Below, one piece after another: positions 51,525-59,702 of a stretch of DNA of 64,000 bases; within the stretch, counting starts at the first letter, position 1; each line of letters opens with the position of its first letter. The position numbers were made by a program, and so were the translations under genes. Under the pieces are notes generated by a model. That model did no database searches and was not told where the DNA came from. It saw only the letters and a program-made list of their open reading frames with translations. This DNA comes from Humibacillus xanthopallidus (GTDB lineage: Bacteria > Actinomycetota > Actinomycetes > Actinomycetales > Dermatophilaceae): positions 2,418,001 through 2,482,000 of the forward strand of contig NZ_VFQF01000001.1 in NCBI RefSeq assembly GCF_006717145.1, in the 5' to 3' direction.

Positions 51525-52133
51525 ATGCCCGCACACGTTCCCCCCGTCGCCGACGAGCGCGAGAGCCTCATCGCCTACCTCGACCAGCAGCGCGACGCCT
51601 TCGCGACCGTGGCCTTCGGTCTCACCGAGGAGCAGATCCGCCTCGCGCCCACCGCCGGCACCCTGACGATCGGGGGCCTCATCAAGCACGTCACCACGTG
51701 CGAGCGCGGGTGGACCGAGCGCATGGCTGCAGCGCCGAACGCACCCGCACCCCCGGACCAGTCGATCGAGCAGCAGGCGACCGCCTGGGGCGACGACTTC
51801 CGGGTCACCGACGACGACACCCTCGAGGCGCTCCTCGCGGCTCTGGCGGCGCAGGGCCAGGTGACGCGGTCGGTGCTTCGTGCGGCAGACCTCGGCGCAC
51901 CCGTGCCCGTGCCTCGTGATGCGCCATGGTTCCCCCGTGACGTCGAGGCGTGGTCGGTCCGCTGGGTGGCGATGCACGTCGTCGAGGAGCTCGCGCGCCA
52001 CGCAGGGCACGCCGACATCGTCCGCGAGTCGATCGACGGCGCGACGATGTACGAGCTCGTGGCCGCGCGTGAGGGCTGGCCCGAGACGCCGTGGCTCAAG
52101 CCGTGGCGGCCGTCGACGCGGGTCGTCAGCTGA
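51525..52133 (+). CDS. DinB-family (DUF664) protein
   Basis: 202 aa second member of the pair. SLIAYLDQQRDAFATVAFGLTEEQIRLAP, TIGGLIKHVTTCERGWTERM and VRWVAMHVVEELARHAGHADIVRESIDG are the DUF664 helices, with two of the metal histidines in KHV and ARHAGH. It starts 14 bases after the first DinB gene, with AGGAG, so they form an operon. A hairpin follows about 80 bases after the stop. Confidence 0.88.
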   Translation: MPAHVPPVADERESLIAYLDQQRDAFATVAFGLTEEQIRLAPTAGTLTIGGLIKHVTTCERGWTERMAAAPNAPAPPDQSIEQQATAWGDDFRVTDDDTLEALLAALAAQGQVTRSVLRAADLGAPVPVPRDAPWFPRDVEAWSVRWVAMHVVEELARHAGHADIVRESIDGATMYELVAAREGWPETPWLKPWRPSTRVVS

Positions 52134-52555
52134 CCGGTCGGGCGCGAGACGTCATGGGCTACAGGGCTGCTCACGACTGGAGTCGTGGGGTGTGAGGACC
52201 CGCAGACAGGCGAAGGGCCCTTGGGAGTATGAGTCTCAAGGGCCCTTCTGGGGTGATCGGTCGATGTGACGCTCCCGATCGACTGCTCTTCTGCTCCGGT
52301 CCCGGTCGCCGCGTCACCCGGCTTCCGCAGTGGGTTGCCCCGCTGTGTGGACCCTCGCCTCCGAGCCGTCCCGCTCTCCCCGAGAGGAGGGCGTAAGAGA
52401 TTTCTAGCCCCCTTTGCCAAGCCCCGCAAGGGAATCCGCGAAGTACTTCGCCCGTCCACAGGCGGTCGGCGTGTCGTCCACAGGCAGTGAGCGCTTCTCC
52501 ACACGGAGCGAGCGTCCGTGCACAGCTTGTGCACCGGCCCTGTGGACGACGCGCC
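52134..52555. other. Intergenic region with palindromes and DnaA-box-like nonamers
   Basis: About 420 bases with no supported gene. It holds CACGACTGGAGTCGTG (52172-52187), the terminator at 52212-52248, three TCGTCCACA-like nonamers (CCGTCCACA at 52452, TCGTCCACA at 52474, and its reverse TGTGGACGA at 52541) and the inverted repeat GTGCACA-GCT-TGTGCAC (52518-52534). The less GC-rich stretch GTAAGAGATTTCTAGCC is at about 52395. Confidence 0.5.
52212..52248. terminator. Terminator hairpin after the DinB operon
   Basis: GAAGGGCCCTTG pairs with CAAGGGCCCTTC around a 13-base loop, 12-base stem. Each arm is itself nearly palindromic. Confidence 0.65.
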
Positions 52556-52951
52556 TTACGGGGAGCTCTGCGCGGACTCGCAGAGGACGGCATGCAGGAG
52601 CGTCACCCCGCCCGCAGCGGACTGGGCGCGCGGCGCGTCTCCGGCGGCGGCATACGCCTGCTGGGCCTCGTGGAGGAGAGCGACCTCGGCGACGACGATG
52701 GCGCGCTCGGCCGCGGCGTCGAGGAACCGCCGCTGCGCCTCGGTCGCCCCGACACCGACGGCCGCCCCGGCCACGCGAGCTGAGCTCGTCGCAGAGGGGC
52801 CACGCGCGCCCTCCGCGTCAGGGGACGGGACGGCTTCGGCGTTCTCGATGGCGGCGATCGCACTGCGCAGCACGGCGGCCGCCTCACGGTCTCGCTGGCG
52901 CATCGCGAGGGTGAGGCGCGAGCGCAGGGAGGCTCGGAGCGTGGACGTCAT
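52556..52951 (-). CDS. GatB/YqeY-domain-like protein
   Basis: 131 aa helical protein. LRASLRSRLTLAMRQRDREAAAVLRSAIAAIENAEAV is the conserved start of YqeY-type proteins; the rest is Ala-rich and shorter than usual (about 150). YqeY domains resemble the tRNA-binding tail of GatB, but function alone is unclear. ATG at 52951; convergent with nothing, it begins close to the DLH gene end. Confidence 0.8.
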   Translation of the reverse strand: MTSTLRASLRSRLTLAMRQRDREAAAVLRSAIAAIENAEAVPSPDAEGARGPSATSSARVAGAAVGVGATEAQRRFLDAAAERAIVVAEVALLHEAQQAYAAAGDAPRAQSAAGGVTLLHAVLCESAQSSP

Positions 52952-53009
52952 GCCGTGACGCTACGCCTTGGGCGGCGTTGCGATCCAAGGGTTTTGGCTC
53001 CCGCCGCTG

Positions 53010-53762
53010 TCAGTCGGGCGCAGCGGTCCTGTGATCGAACAGCCGCTCCTTGAGAAAGCCGACGACTCGCTCGACGGCCTCCGGGTGACGGTGGTCGGTC
53101 AACGTCGCGTGCCCGTGACCTTCGAGCTCGACCCGGATGAAACCGTCGCCGAGGAGCTCGGTGAGGGTGTCGAAGCGGGTGCCGGTCACCCAGTCGTGGT
53201 GGTAGCGCACCCCGAGGACGGGGCACCCTTCCGCGGCACGGCGGGCCACTGCGGCGAGGTCGTCGTCCGAGAGGTTGACGTCGCCGGCGCGACGCCTGCC
53301 GAGCGGTATCGGCGTCGCCGGCTGGGCGACGACCGGCGCGACGACGACGGGGTCGACCATCATCGCCAGCGCGAAGCCGCCCGTGACGCACATCCCCACC
53401 GCGCCCACACCGGGGCCGCCGACGTCGGCATGGAGGGCGCGGGCCAGGCTGCGCAGCCACGACGCGAGCGGCGCGGTCACCCCGGTCGCGAACATCGTGA
53501 ACTCCCGGGTCACGCAGAGACGCGGGATGACGAGTGCCCCTTCGTGCCGGCGTGGTCGCGAGTGCGAGCTGCCGAAGAGGTGCGGCATGACGACCGTGAA
53601 GCCGTGCTCGACGAGCTCGTCGCCGAATGCGATGACCTCGGGAGTCAGGCCCGGGCTCTCGTGCATGACGACGACGCCCGGCCCCGCACCGCGGCGGTAG
53701 GTCGGGAAGTTGACGCCCTCCGCGATGTGGCGACCCGCCTCCCACTGGGCGAGCAGGCTCAC
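53010..53762 (-). CDS. Dienelactone hydrolase family protein
   Basis: 250 aa alpha/beta hydrolase. The Cys nucleophile is in GAVGMCVTGGFALAMM, and the His in LEGHGHATLTDHRHPEAVERV. VVVMHESPGLTPEVIAFGDELVEHGFTVVMPHLFG is the N-terminal strand and oxyanion part. Acts on lactones or esters; substrate unknown. The GTG at 53762 has no close neighbour in operon; the CPBP gene is divergent. Confidence 0.87.
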   Translation of the reverse strand: MSLLAQWEAGRHIAEGVNFPTYRRGAGPGVVVMHESPGLTPEVIAFGDELVEHGFTVVMPHLFGSSHSRPRRHEGALVIPRLCVTREFTMFATGVTAPLASWLRSLARALHADVGGPGVGAVGMCVTGGFALAMMVDPVVVAPVVAQPATPIPLGRRRAGDVNLSDDDLAAVARRAAEGCPVLGVRYHHDWVTGTRFDTLTELLGDGFIRVELEGHGHATLTDHRHPEAVERVVGFLKERLFDHRTAAPD

Positions 53763-53860
53763 CGCGCCACCACCTTCCGTCGTCGCACCGGCCCGCTCGC
53801 AGGCCCCTCGGGCGGCCCGAGTGCCCTCGGTCTCCCGTGCCCCAAAAGTACAGTGGCGCC

Positions 53861-54691
53861 ATGACGCCGAGCCGGTATGCCGGGATGTTCGCCCCCACGG
53901 ACCGTGACCCTGCGCTGGTGGCCGAGCCCCAGGCCCGACGCTCGCTCGGCCTCGAGACGGCCCTCGTGCTCGGGGTCAGCCTCGGCGCGTCGGCGATCTG
54001 GGCCATCCTGTCGATCATCGAGAAGCTGACGCGGCCGGTCCCCTTGTCGCAGCAGACGACGGCGATGAACCAGTCGGCGACACCGGGGCGCCCGTGGCTC
54101 GACCTCGCCTACCAGCTCGTCGGCATCGCGCTGCCGCTCGTCGCGGTGGTGCTCGCGATCTACCTGCTCAACACCGTGCAGCGGCCCTCGGTCGACGTGC
54201 GGGCCGGGCGCTTCATCGGGCTCGACCGGAGCGAGCCCGGCCGCGACCTGCTGCGCGGGGTGGGGCTCGCCGCCCTCATCGGCCTGCCCGGGCTGGCGTT
54301 CTACTTCTTCGCCAAGGCGATCGGCATCAACACCCAGGTGTCCGCGGCCAACCTCGAGGCGGTGTGGTGGTCGGGGCCGGTGCTCGTGCTGTCGGCGATC
54401 GAGAACGCCGTGCTCGAGGAGGTCATCATGGTCGGCTACCTCTTCACCCGGTGGCGCCAGATCGGGTGGTCGTGGCCCGTCATCATCGGCGTGTCGGCTC
54501 TCATCCGCGGGACCTACCACCTCTACCAGGGCTTCGGCGGCTTCGCGGGCAACATCGTCATGGGCCTCGTCCTCGGGCTCGTCTTCGTGCGCACGCGCCG
54601 GGTCATGCCGCTCGTCGTCGCGCACTCGATCCTCGACATCGTCGCCTTCGTCGGCTACTCGGTGCTGCGGTCGCGGGGGGTCTCCATCTGA
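53861..54691 (+). CDS. CPBP-family (Abi) intramembrane protease-like protein
   Basis: 276 aa with about eight hydrophobic segments. The CPBP motifs are ENAVLEEVIMVGYLFTRW (EE present, but the usual R of EExxxR is V), ALIRGTYHLYQGF (His) and VVAHSILDIVAFV (His). The R replacement is seen in some actinobacterial members, so it may still act. TACAGT lies six bases before the ATG at 53861, which points to a leaderless transcript. It is divergent from the DLH gene. Confidence 0.85.
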   Translation: MTPSRYAGMFAPTDRDPALVAEPQARRSLGLETALVLGVSLGASAIWAILSIIEKLTRPVPLSQQTTAMNQSATPGRPWLDLAYQLVGIALPLVAVVLAIYLLNTVQRPSVDVRAGRFIGLDRSEPGRDLLRGVGLAALIGLPGLAFYFFAKAIGINTQVSAANLEAVWWSGPVLVLSAIENAVLEEVIMVGYLFTRWRQIGWSWPVIIGVSALIRGTYHLYQGFGGFAGNIVMGLVLGLVFVRTRRVMPLVVAHSILDIVAFVGYSVLRSRGVSI

Positions 54692-54757
54692 GGGCCCTCG
54701 GACGGCCATTTCTGCTGTCTCCGTGCGGCCTTCCTGTGGATGACCCTTGTTTCTGAT

Positions 54758-54773
54758 TCGAACATGTGTTCTG
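54758..54773. promoter_or_regulatory. SOS (LexA) box, left copy, split by IS insertion
   Basis: TCGAACATGTGTTCTG matches the actinobacterial LexA consensus CGAAC-N4-GTTCG in the core GAAC-N4-GTTC. The last bases CTG belong to the end of the IS. Confidence 0.6.
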
Positions 54774-55777
54774 CATATCTGCTTAAGTGAAGTCGGGTAT
54801 GGGTGCTTCGTCAGGTCTGAGGAGTTCGTGGAGCGGATGGGGATCGGTAACCACGGCCTGTTCGAGCAGCCGGTAGAAGAGCAGCCCGCGGGACTTGGCG
54901 TTGCGCCGGTTGAACCGGAAGGTGTACTCGTCCAGGTAGTAGGGCAGCTGGTGCTCCTCGACCCGGAAGTGCAGCGTGCCGATCAGCCAGCGTTTGAGCA
55001 GCGAGGCCACCAGGTGGACGCCGGGCAGGACGCTGGCCTTGTCCGCGGCGTTGTAGCCGGTCGTGAACTCGTGCTTGTAGCCGAGCTCCGAGAGGCGTCG
55101 CAGGGTGCGCAGGCCGTCGGTGCGGACCGTCGATCCGGGCTCGATGACCTGACTCGCCCAGTCGACGAGCTCGCCGGTGTTGGGCCGCTGCGCGACCGCG
55201 AGCCGGACCCGGCCAAGGCGACGAGTTCCGTTGCGCTCCACGGCGATCATGACGGGGACCTTGTCGCTCCCGGCCCCCGGTTTGCCTGGGCTGACGCCGC
55301 CGATCATGGTCTCGTCGAGCTCGACGAGACCGGACAGCTTGTCGCGTTCCGGGCGCACCATCGCACGGCGAAGCTTGTGCATCCAGGCCCACGCGGTCTC
55401 GTAGGAGCCGAACCCGAGGACCCTTTGCAGCCCGAGGGCTGACATCCCGTTCTTCTGCGAGGTCAGGAACCAGATCGCCGCGAACCACGTCGACAGCGGG
55501 GTCCTCGTCCGGTGGAAGATCGTCCCCGCGGTCACCGATGTCCGCCTGCCACATGACCGGCACATCCACAGGCCCGCGCCCGTGCGCCAGAACTCACGCG
55601 CCGTGCACTTGGGGCAGACGAACCCGTCCGGCCACCGCAGGGCCGCGAGGTAGTCCAGGCACGACTGGTTGTCCGGGAACCACTCCAGCAGCTGCTGGTA
55701 CGTCGACGGGTAGTCCACTCCCCGAACCGGATTCGCGGTCATCCACAGATGTTACTTCACCCAAGCAGATATGCAGA
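54770..55777 (-). mobile_element. IS1595-family insertion sequence with target duplication
   Basis: About 1 kb. Terminal inverted repeats TCTGCATATCTGCTT (left, from 54770) and its partner at the right end (55777) extend about 24 bases with two mismatches. The flanks are a direct repeat, AACATGTGTT at 54761-54770 and again at 55777-55786; the 8-base target duplication usual for IS1595 would be ACATGTGT. One transposase gene fills it. The ends look intact, so it may be active or recent. Confidence 0.9.
54783..55742 (-). CDS. IS1595-family transposase
   Basis: 319 aa DDE-type transposase. An N-terminal zinc ribbon (CPKCTAREFWRTGAGLWMCRSCG) is followed by the ISXO2-like domain: SGLVELDETMIGG (first D), VIEPGSTVRTDGLRTL (second D), and GVHLVASLLKRWLIGTLHF then a Tyr/Asn-rich end with YYLDEYTFRFNRRNAKSRG. 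The frame is intact and runs to 12 bases from the left IS end. Confidence 0.95.
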   Translation of the reverse strand: MTANPVRGVDYPSTYQQLLEWFPDNQSCLDYLAALRWPDGFVCPKCTAREFWRTGAGLWMCRSCGRRTSVTAGTIFHRTRTPLSTWFAAIWFLTSQKNGMSALGLQRVLGFGSYETAWAWMHKLRRAMVRPERDKLSGLVELDETMIGGVSPGKPGAGSDKVPVMIAVERNGTRRLGRVRLAVAQRPNTGELVDWASQVIEPGSTVRTDGLRTLRRLSELGYKHEFTTGYNAADKASVLPGVHLVASLLKRWLIGTLHFRVEEHQLPYYLDEYTFRFNRRNAKSRGLLFYRLLEQAVVTDPHPLHELLRPDEAPIPDFT

Positions 55778-55789
55778 ACATGTGTTCTA
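55774..55789. promoter_or_regulatory. SOS (LexA) box, right copy, upstream of HNH gene
   Basis: CAGAACATGTGTTCTA keeps GAAC-N4-GTTC; the CAG is from the IS end in place of TCG. It lies 25 bases before the HNH start codon. HNH/DUF222 genes with such boxes (13E12 family) are known in Mycobacterium. Confidence 0.6.
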
Positions 55790-55814
55790 ATTGAGCAGTC
55801 AGGGAGGAGGCGTC

Positions 55815-57557
55815 ATGCCGTTCACGAGCGACTCACGGTCGCGTCTCGAGGGGTTCCTCGAGCGCGGGTTCGTCATGACGATGGAGCAGCGTGACGAGCG
55901 GCACGTGGCCCCGTCCGCACACCGGCTCGTCGCCACCCTGATGTCCGAGACCGCCCCTGCCACTGGACCCGGGCACGTGGACCACGCTGGGGTGGCTGAC
56001 GCGCTCGCCGACTCCGAGGACTCCGGGGATGCCGGCGACGGCGTGCACGCTGGGGCCGCTGGCGACGCTGGCGACGCGGTGGACGCTGTGGACGCTGCGG
56101 ACGCTGACAGCGTGGAGAGCCTCGAGGATCGTGAGGATGCGGCGAGTGCGGCCTCCTTCGAGGCGCTGATGGCCGCCGACCTCGCCTGGTTCGAGGGCGG
56201 GCAACGCGTGAAAGGTATGGCCGAGGACCACCAGCTCGAGGCCCTCGCCCGGCTGCACGCGACCGCCCTCGCCGAGCTCGGCGCCCGGCACGCGCAGTCC
56301 TGGGTCGAACGCAACCCCTTCTCGGCCCGCGAGGCCGTCGTCATGGAGGTCTCGGCCGCGACCGGGCTGGCCCAGGGCGACCTGTCGTTGCGGCTCGAGC
56401 TCGCCACCGGAGCGCCGGCCCGCACCGCCTTCCTCCGGGAGCAGATCCGCACCGGTGCCACCACCCTGCAGCGTGCCTGCGAGCTGGTGCGAGAGACCCG
56501 AGAGCTCGACGACGAGCTCGCCGACCACATCGCTCGCACCACGCTGGCCCCGACCCGTGACGGGTCCGGGCTGTCGGGAGCGCTGTTCCGCCAGCGGCTG
56601 CGCCGGGCCATGCTCAGCGCCGACGCCGACCAGGCTGCCCGCCGCCGCGCCGCCCGCCGGCGCATCGGCGCTCACAGCGAGGTCTTCGACGACGGCACCG
56701 GCCGCCTCACGGTCGTCAACGACGCCGACAAGATCGTCGCCGCCATCGAGCGGGCCGACGCCGCCGCGCGCGCCGCCAGAGCTGCCGGCGACCCCCGCAC
56801 CCTCGACCAGCTCCGCGCCGACTACCTCACGGGCGCTGCCATCACGGGTTGGCCGGACGGTGATGTGGGCTTCGCGCGGCAGTCCCCCTCCCCGGCCGGT
56901 CGGGCCGTCGTCGTCGTGCCGTTCGAGACAGCCCTGGGCCTGTCCGACCGTCCCTGCGAGCTGCCCGGGCACGGCTTCGTCAGCGCCCAGCAGGCCCGCG
57001 AGATCATCACCGCACCCGGGTCGATCTGGCAGACGCTTCTGGCCGACATGACAACCGGCCGCGCCCTCGCCCTCTCTCGTAGCGGCTACCGCCCCACCCC
57101 CGAGATGATCGAGCACATCCGAGCCGTCGACGGCACCTGCCGCGGGCCAGGGTGCACGGTCCCCGCCCGCGCCTGCGACCTCGACCATGACGTGCCTTGG
57201 CCGCACGGCCCCACCGCCGTCGACAATCTCAGTGCGAAGCACCGTCAACACCACCGGGTCAAGACTGCTGGTTGGTGGCGCGCCACCCGAGACGGCGACA
57301 CCCTCACCTGGCACACCGCTGCCGCCCGCACCTACACCACCCATCCCAAGGACTGGCTCGACGGCCACCGTCGTCACCACGACCCACTGACGTCGCCGGG
57401 CTGCGGCCCCGAGCCCAGTCCTCCCGCAACGCCACACTCCTCCACGACGGCAAGGCCGACTCAAACGGCCTCGACCCGGCGGGCGCCCTCCTCCACGGCG
57501 GCAAGGCCGACTCCAACGGCCTCGACCCGGCCGACGCCAGACCCGCCGCCGTTCTGA
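55815..57557 (+). CDS. DUF222/HNH endonuclease (13E12-type)
   Basis: 580 aa. The DUF222 region (about 110-420) is followed by an HNH motif at CRGPGCTVPARACDLDHDVPWPHGPTAVDNLSAKHRQHHRVKT. A low-complexity Asp/Ala stretch (about 70-105) comes before DUF222. The C-terminus is Thr/Ser/Pro-rich with a 17-aa tandem repeat. GGAGGAGG precedes the ATG at 55815. Such genes are often present in many copies and are SOS-regulated; role uncertain. Confidence 0.9.
   Translation: MPFTSDSRSRLEGFLERGFVMTMEQRDERHVAPSAHRLVATLMSETAPATGPGHVDHAGVADALADSEDSGDAGDGVHAGAAGDAGDAVDAVDAADADSVESLEDREDAASAASFEALMAADLAWFEGGQRVKGMAEDHQLEALARLHATALAELGARHAQSWVERNPFSAREAVVMEVSAATGLAQGDLSLRLELATGAPARTAFLREQIRTGATTLQRACELVRETRELDDELADHIARTTLAPTRDGSGLSGALFRQRLRRAMLSADADQAARRRAARRRIGAHSEVFDDGTGRLTVVNDADKIVAAIERADAAARAARAAGDPRTLDQLRADYLTGAAITGWPDGDVGFARQSPSPAGRAVVVVPFETALGLSDRPCELPGHGFVSAQQAREIITAPGSIWQTLLADMTTGRALALSRSGYRPTPEMIEHIRAVDGTCRGPGCTVPARACDLDHDVPWPHGPTAVDNLSAKHRQHHRVKTAGWWRATRDGDTLTWHTAAARTYTTHPKDWLDGHRRHHDPLTSPGCGPEPSPPATPHSSTTARPTQTASTRRAPSSTAARPTPTASTRPTPDPPPF
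57437..57538. repeat. 51-bp tandem duplication in the HNH gene
   Basis: Two copies (57437-57487 and 57488-57538), in frame, give a 17-residue repeat (SSTTARPTQTASTRRAP and SSTAARPTPTASTRPTP). The next frame also reads openly as LLHDGKADSNGLDPAGA, then LLHGGKADSNGLDPADA. Confidence 0.85.
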
Positions 57558-57666
57558 TCTCGACGCTCCGGGTCGCAGGAGCGTCAGTGACGCGCCCGAT
57601 CCCAACGCGCGAGCCGCGGTCCCCGCCTGACCGCCCGACCGAGCCACACTGCATACACTCTCGCCC

Positions 57667-59259
57667 ATGAACTCGGCCCGGCAGGTGCGCGCGCGCCTGC
57701 TCGGGGACCCCGCCGACGACTACCGCCTCAGCCGGCGCACGTCGGGACGGATCGCGTGGCTCGGCTGGCTGGGGCCACTCTTCTTCACCGCCGTCGGCGG
57801 CATCATGCGCTTCTGGCACGTCGGCGCGCCTCACAAGCTGGTGTTCGACGAGACGTACTACGTCAAACAGGGCTGGTCGATGGTCCTGTTCTGGTTCGAG
57901 ATGAAGAACGACGACCTCCTCCAGGAGGCGCAGCAGGTCGACCAGCACTTCACGGCCAACGACCCGTTCATCTACGGCACCCAGGGCGACTTCGTCGTGC
58001 ACCCGCCGGTCGCCAAGTGGCTCATCGGCTGGGGCGAGATGCCGTTCGGCATCCTCAACTCCTTCGGCTGGCGATTCTCGGTCGCCCTCGCCGGCACGCT
58101 CTCGATCCTCATGCTCGGGCTCATCGCGCGGCGCCTCTTCCGCTCCGACCTGCTCGGCACGGTGGCGGCAGCACTGCTCGCGTTCGAGGGTCACCACTTC
58201 GTCCACTCGCGCACGGGCCTGCTCGACATCTTCGTCATGTTCTTCGGGCTCGCGGGGTTCGGCGCGCTGCTCATCGACCGCGACCGAGCCCGAGCGGTGC
58301 TGGCCCGCAAGGTCGGTGACCGCCCCCGTGCGGCGACGTCCTACCTCGGCCCGTGGCTCGGGTGGCGCCCGTGGCGGTGGGTGGCCGGCGTCATGCTCGG
58401 CCTCTCGACCGGCGTCAAGTGGTCGGGCCTCTACTTCGTCATCGCGTTCGGTCTGCTCACCGTCCTCTGGGACCTCGGGGCACGACGGGCCGCCGGCGTG
58501 CGCGGCTGGAGCGCCGGCACCCTCGCCAAGGACGCGCCCTATGCGTTCGTGCAGGTCGTCGGGGCCGCCCTCGTCACGTACGTTGCGAGCTGGACGGGCT
58601 GGATCCTCAGCAAGGGCGGCTCGTTCCGCAACTGGGCCGACACGAACCCGACGCCCTACACCTGGCTGCCCGACTGGTGGCGCTCGCTCTGGGCCTACCA
58701 CCAGCAGATGTTCCTCTCGACGCAGGCGATCAACGCGCCACACCCCTATCAGACGAGCCCGTGGTCGTGGCTCATCCAGGGTCGGCCCACGTCGTTCTTC
58801 TGGGAGGGGCCGAAGCAGGGCACCGAGGGCTGCACGGTCGACTCGTGCGCCAAGGCGATCACCTCGATCGGCACCGTCTCGATCTGGTGGGGTGCGACGA
58901 TCGCGATCTTCGTGCTCCTCTTCATGTGGGCATTGCGCCGTGACTGGCGCGCGGGCGCGATCCTCTGCGGCATCGCTGCGGGCTATCTCCCGTGGTTCGT
59001 GCTCTCGGGTCGCACGATCTACTCGTTCTACGAGGTGGCCTTCGTGCCGTGGATCGTGCTGGCGTGCGTCTACGTGCTGGGCCTCATCATCGGCGGGCGC
59101 GGGGCCTCGCTGACGCGGCGCCGGGTCGGTTACGGCGTGCTCGGAGCCTTCGTCGTGCTGACGATGGCCCTCTTCGCCTTCTTCCATCCCATCTACGTCG
59201 CCGACGTCATCCCGCTCACCGAGTGGCAGCGTCGGATGTGGTTCCCGAGCTGGGTCTGA
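57667..59259 (+). CDS. pmt: Dolichyl/polyprenyl-phosphate-mannose protein O-mannosyltransferase
   Basis: 530 aa, GT39 family. About 11 hydrophobic segments. HKLVFDETYYVKQGWSMV holds the first-loop DE catalytic pair, FVVHPPVAKWLIGWGE and EGHHFVHSRTGLLDIF are further conserved blocks. It transfers mannose to secreted proteins. In Mycobacterium it is Rv1002c, divergent from rsmI; the present distance of 12 kb is unusual. ATG at 57667; tRNA-Ala follows. Confidence 0.95.
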   Translation: MNSARQVRARLLGDPADDYRLSRRTSGRIAWLGWLGPLFFTAVGGIMRFWHVGAPHKLVFDETYYVKQGWSMVLFWFEMKNDDLLQEAQQVDQHFTANDPFIYGTQGDFVVHPPVAKWLIGWGEMPFGILNSFGWRFSVALAGTLSILMLGLIARRLFRSDLLGTVAAALLAFEGHHFVHSRTGLLDIFVMFFGLAGFGALLIDRDRARAVLARKVGDRPRAATSYLGPWLGWRPWRWVAGVMLGLSTGVKWSGLYFVIAFGLLTVLWDLGARRAAGVRGWSAGTLAKDAPYAFVQVVGAALVTYVASWTGWILSKGGSFRNWADTNPTPYTWLPDWWRSLWAYHQQMFLSTQAINAPHPYQTSPWSWLIQGRPTSFFWEGPKQGTEGCTVDSCAKAITSIGTVSIWWGATIAIFVLLFMWALRRDWRAGAILCGIAAGYLPWFVLSGRTIYSFYEVAFVPWIVLACVYVLGLIIGGRGASLTRRRVGYGVLGAFVVLTMALFAFFHPIYVADVIPLTEWQRRMWFPSWV

Positions 59260-59327
59260 GGCCGGTCCGCCGACCGCCCATCGATTGGGTATGCCGTCCG
59301 GCGTGGTGTTAGCATTCACGCGCACCA

Positions 59328-59449
<122 letters not shown>

Positions 59450-59465
59450 TTGCGGATGTGTATGG

Positions 59466-59640
59466 GGGGATTCGGGAGGACGACCGAGCGCCAGCGAGGA
59501 AGGACGGCTCCCCTCAGCTCCACAACATGAAGAAGGACCGGGCAGCTTTTAGCCCGGTCCTTCTTCATGTTCTGGGACGACGAGCGGGGATTCGGGAGGA
59601 GCCGGAGCGAAGCGGAGGCGACGGCTCCCCTCAGCTCCAC
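59466..59640. repeat. Two 120-bp-spaced repeats ending in tRNA-Ala 3'-like sequence
   Basis: Each copy begins GGGGATTCGGGAGGA (59466 and 59586) and ends CGGCTCCCCTCAGCTCCAC (59505-59523 and 59622-59640). The last 15 bases equal the 3' end of the tRNA-Ala gene (T-arm 3' strand plus acceptor). Resembles attachment-site remnants. Confidence 0.8.
59524..59571. terminator. Second strong hairpin between the tRNA-tail repeats
   Basis: AACATGAAGAAGGACCGGGC pairs perfectly with GCCCGGTCCTTCTTCATGTT, 20 pairs around AGCTTTTA. It is different in sequence from the first hairpin but occupies the same place relative to the tRNA-like tail. Confidence 0.75.
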
Positions 59641-59702
59641 CGGATGTACTCGGCGACGGGAGGGGCCCCTGCGAGGTGGGCGCAGAGCCGCTCGGGTTGT
59701 CG

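Noticed and set aside
57304-59325. Long minus-strand open frame (673 codons)
   Set aside because: Antisense of pmt and the HNH gene end; composition is typical of a shadow frame, while pmt carries clear family motifs.
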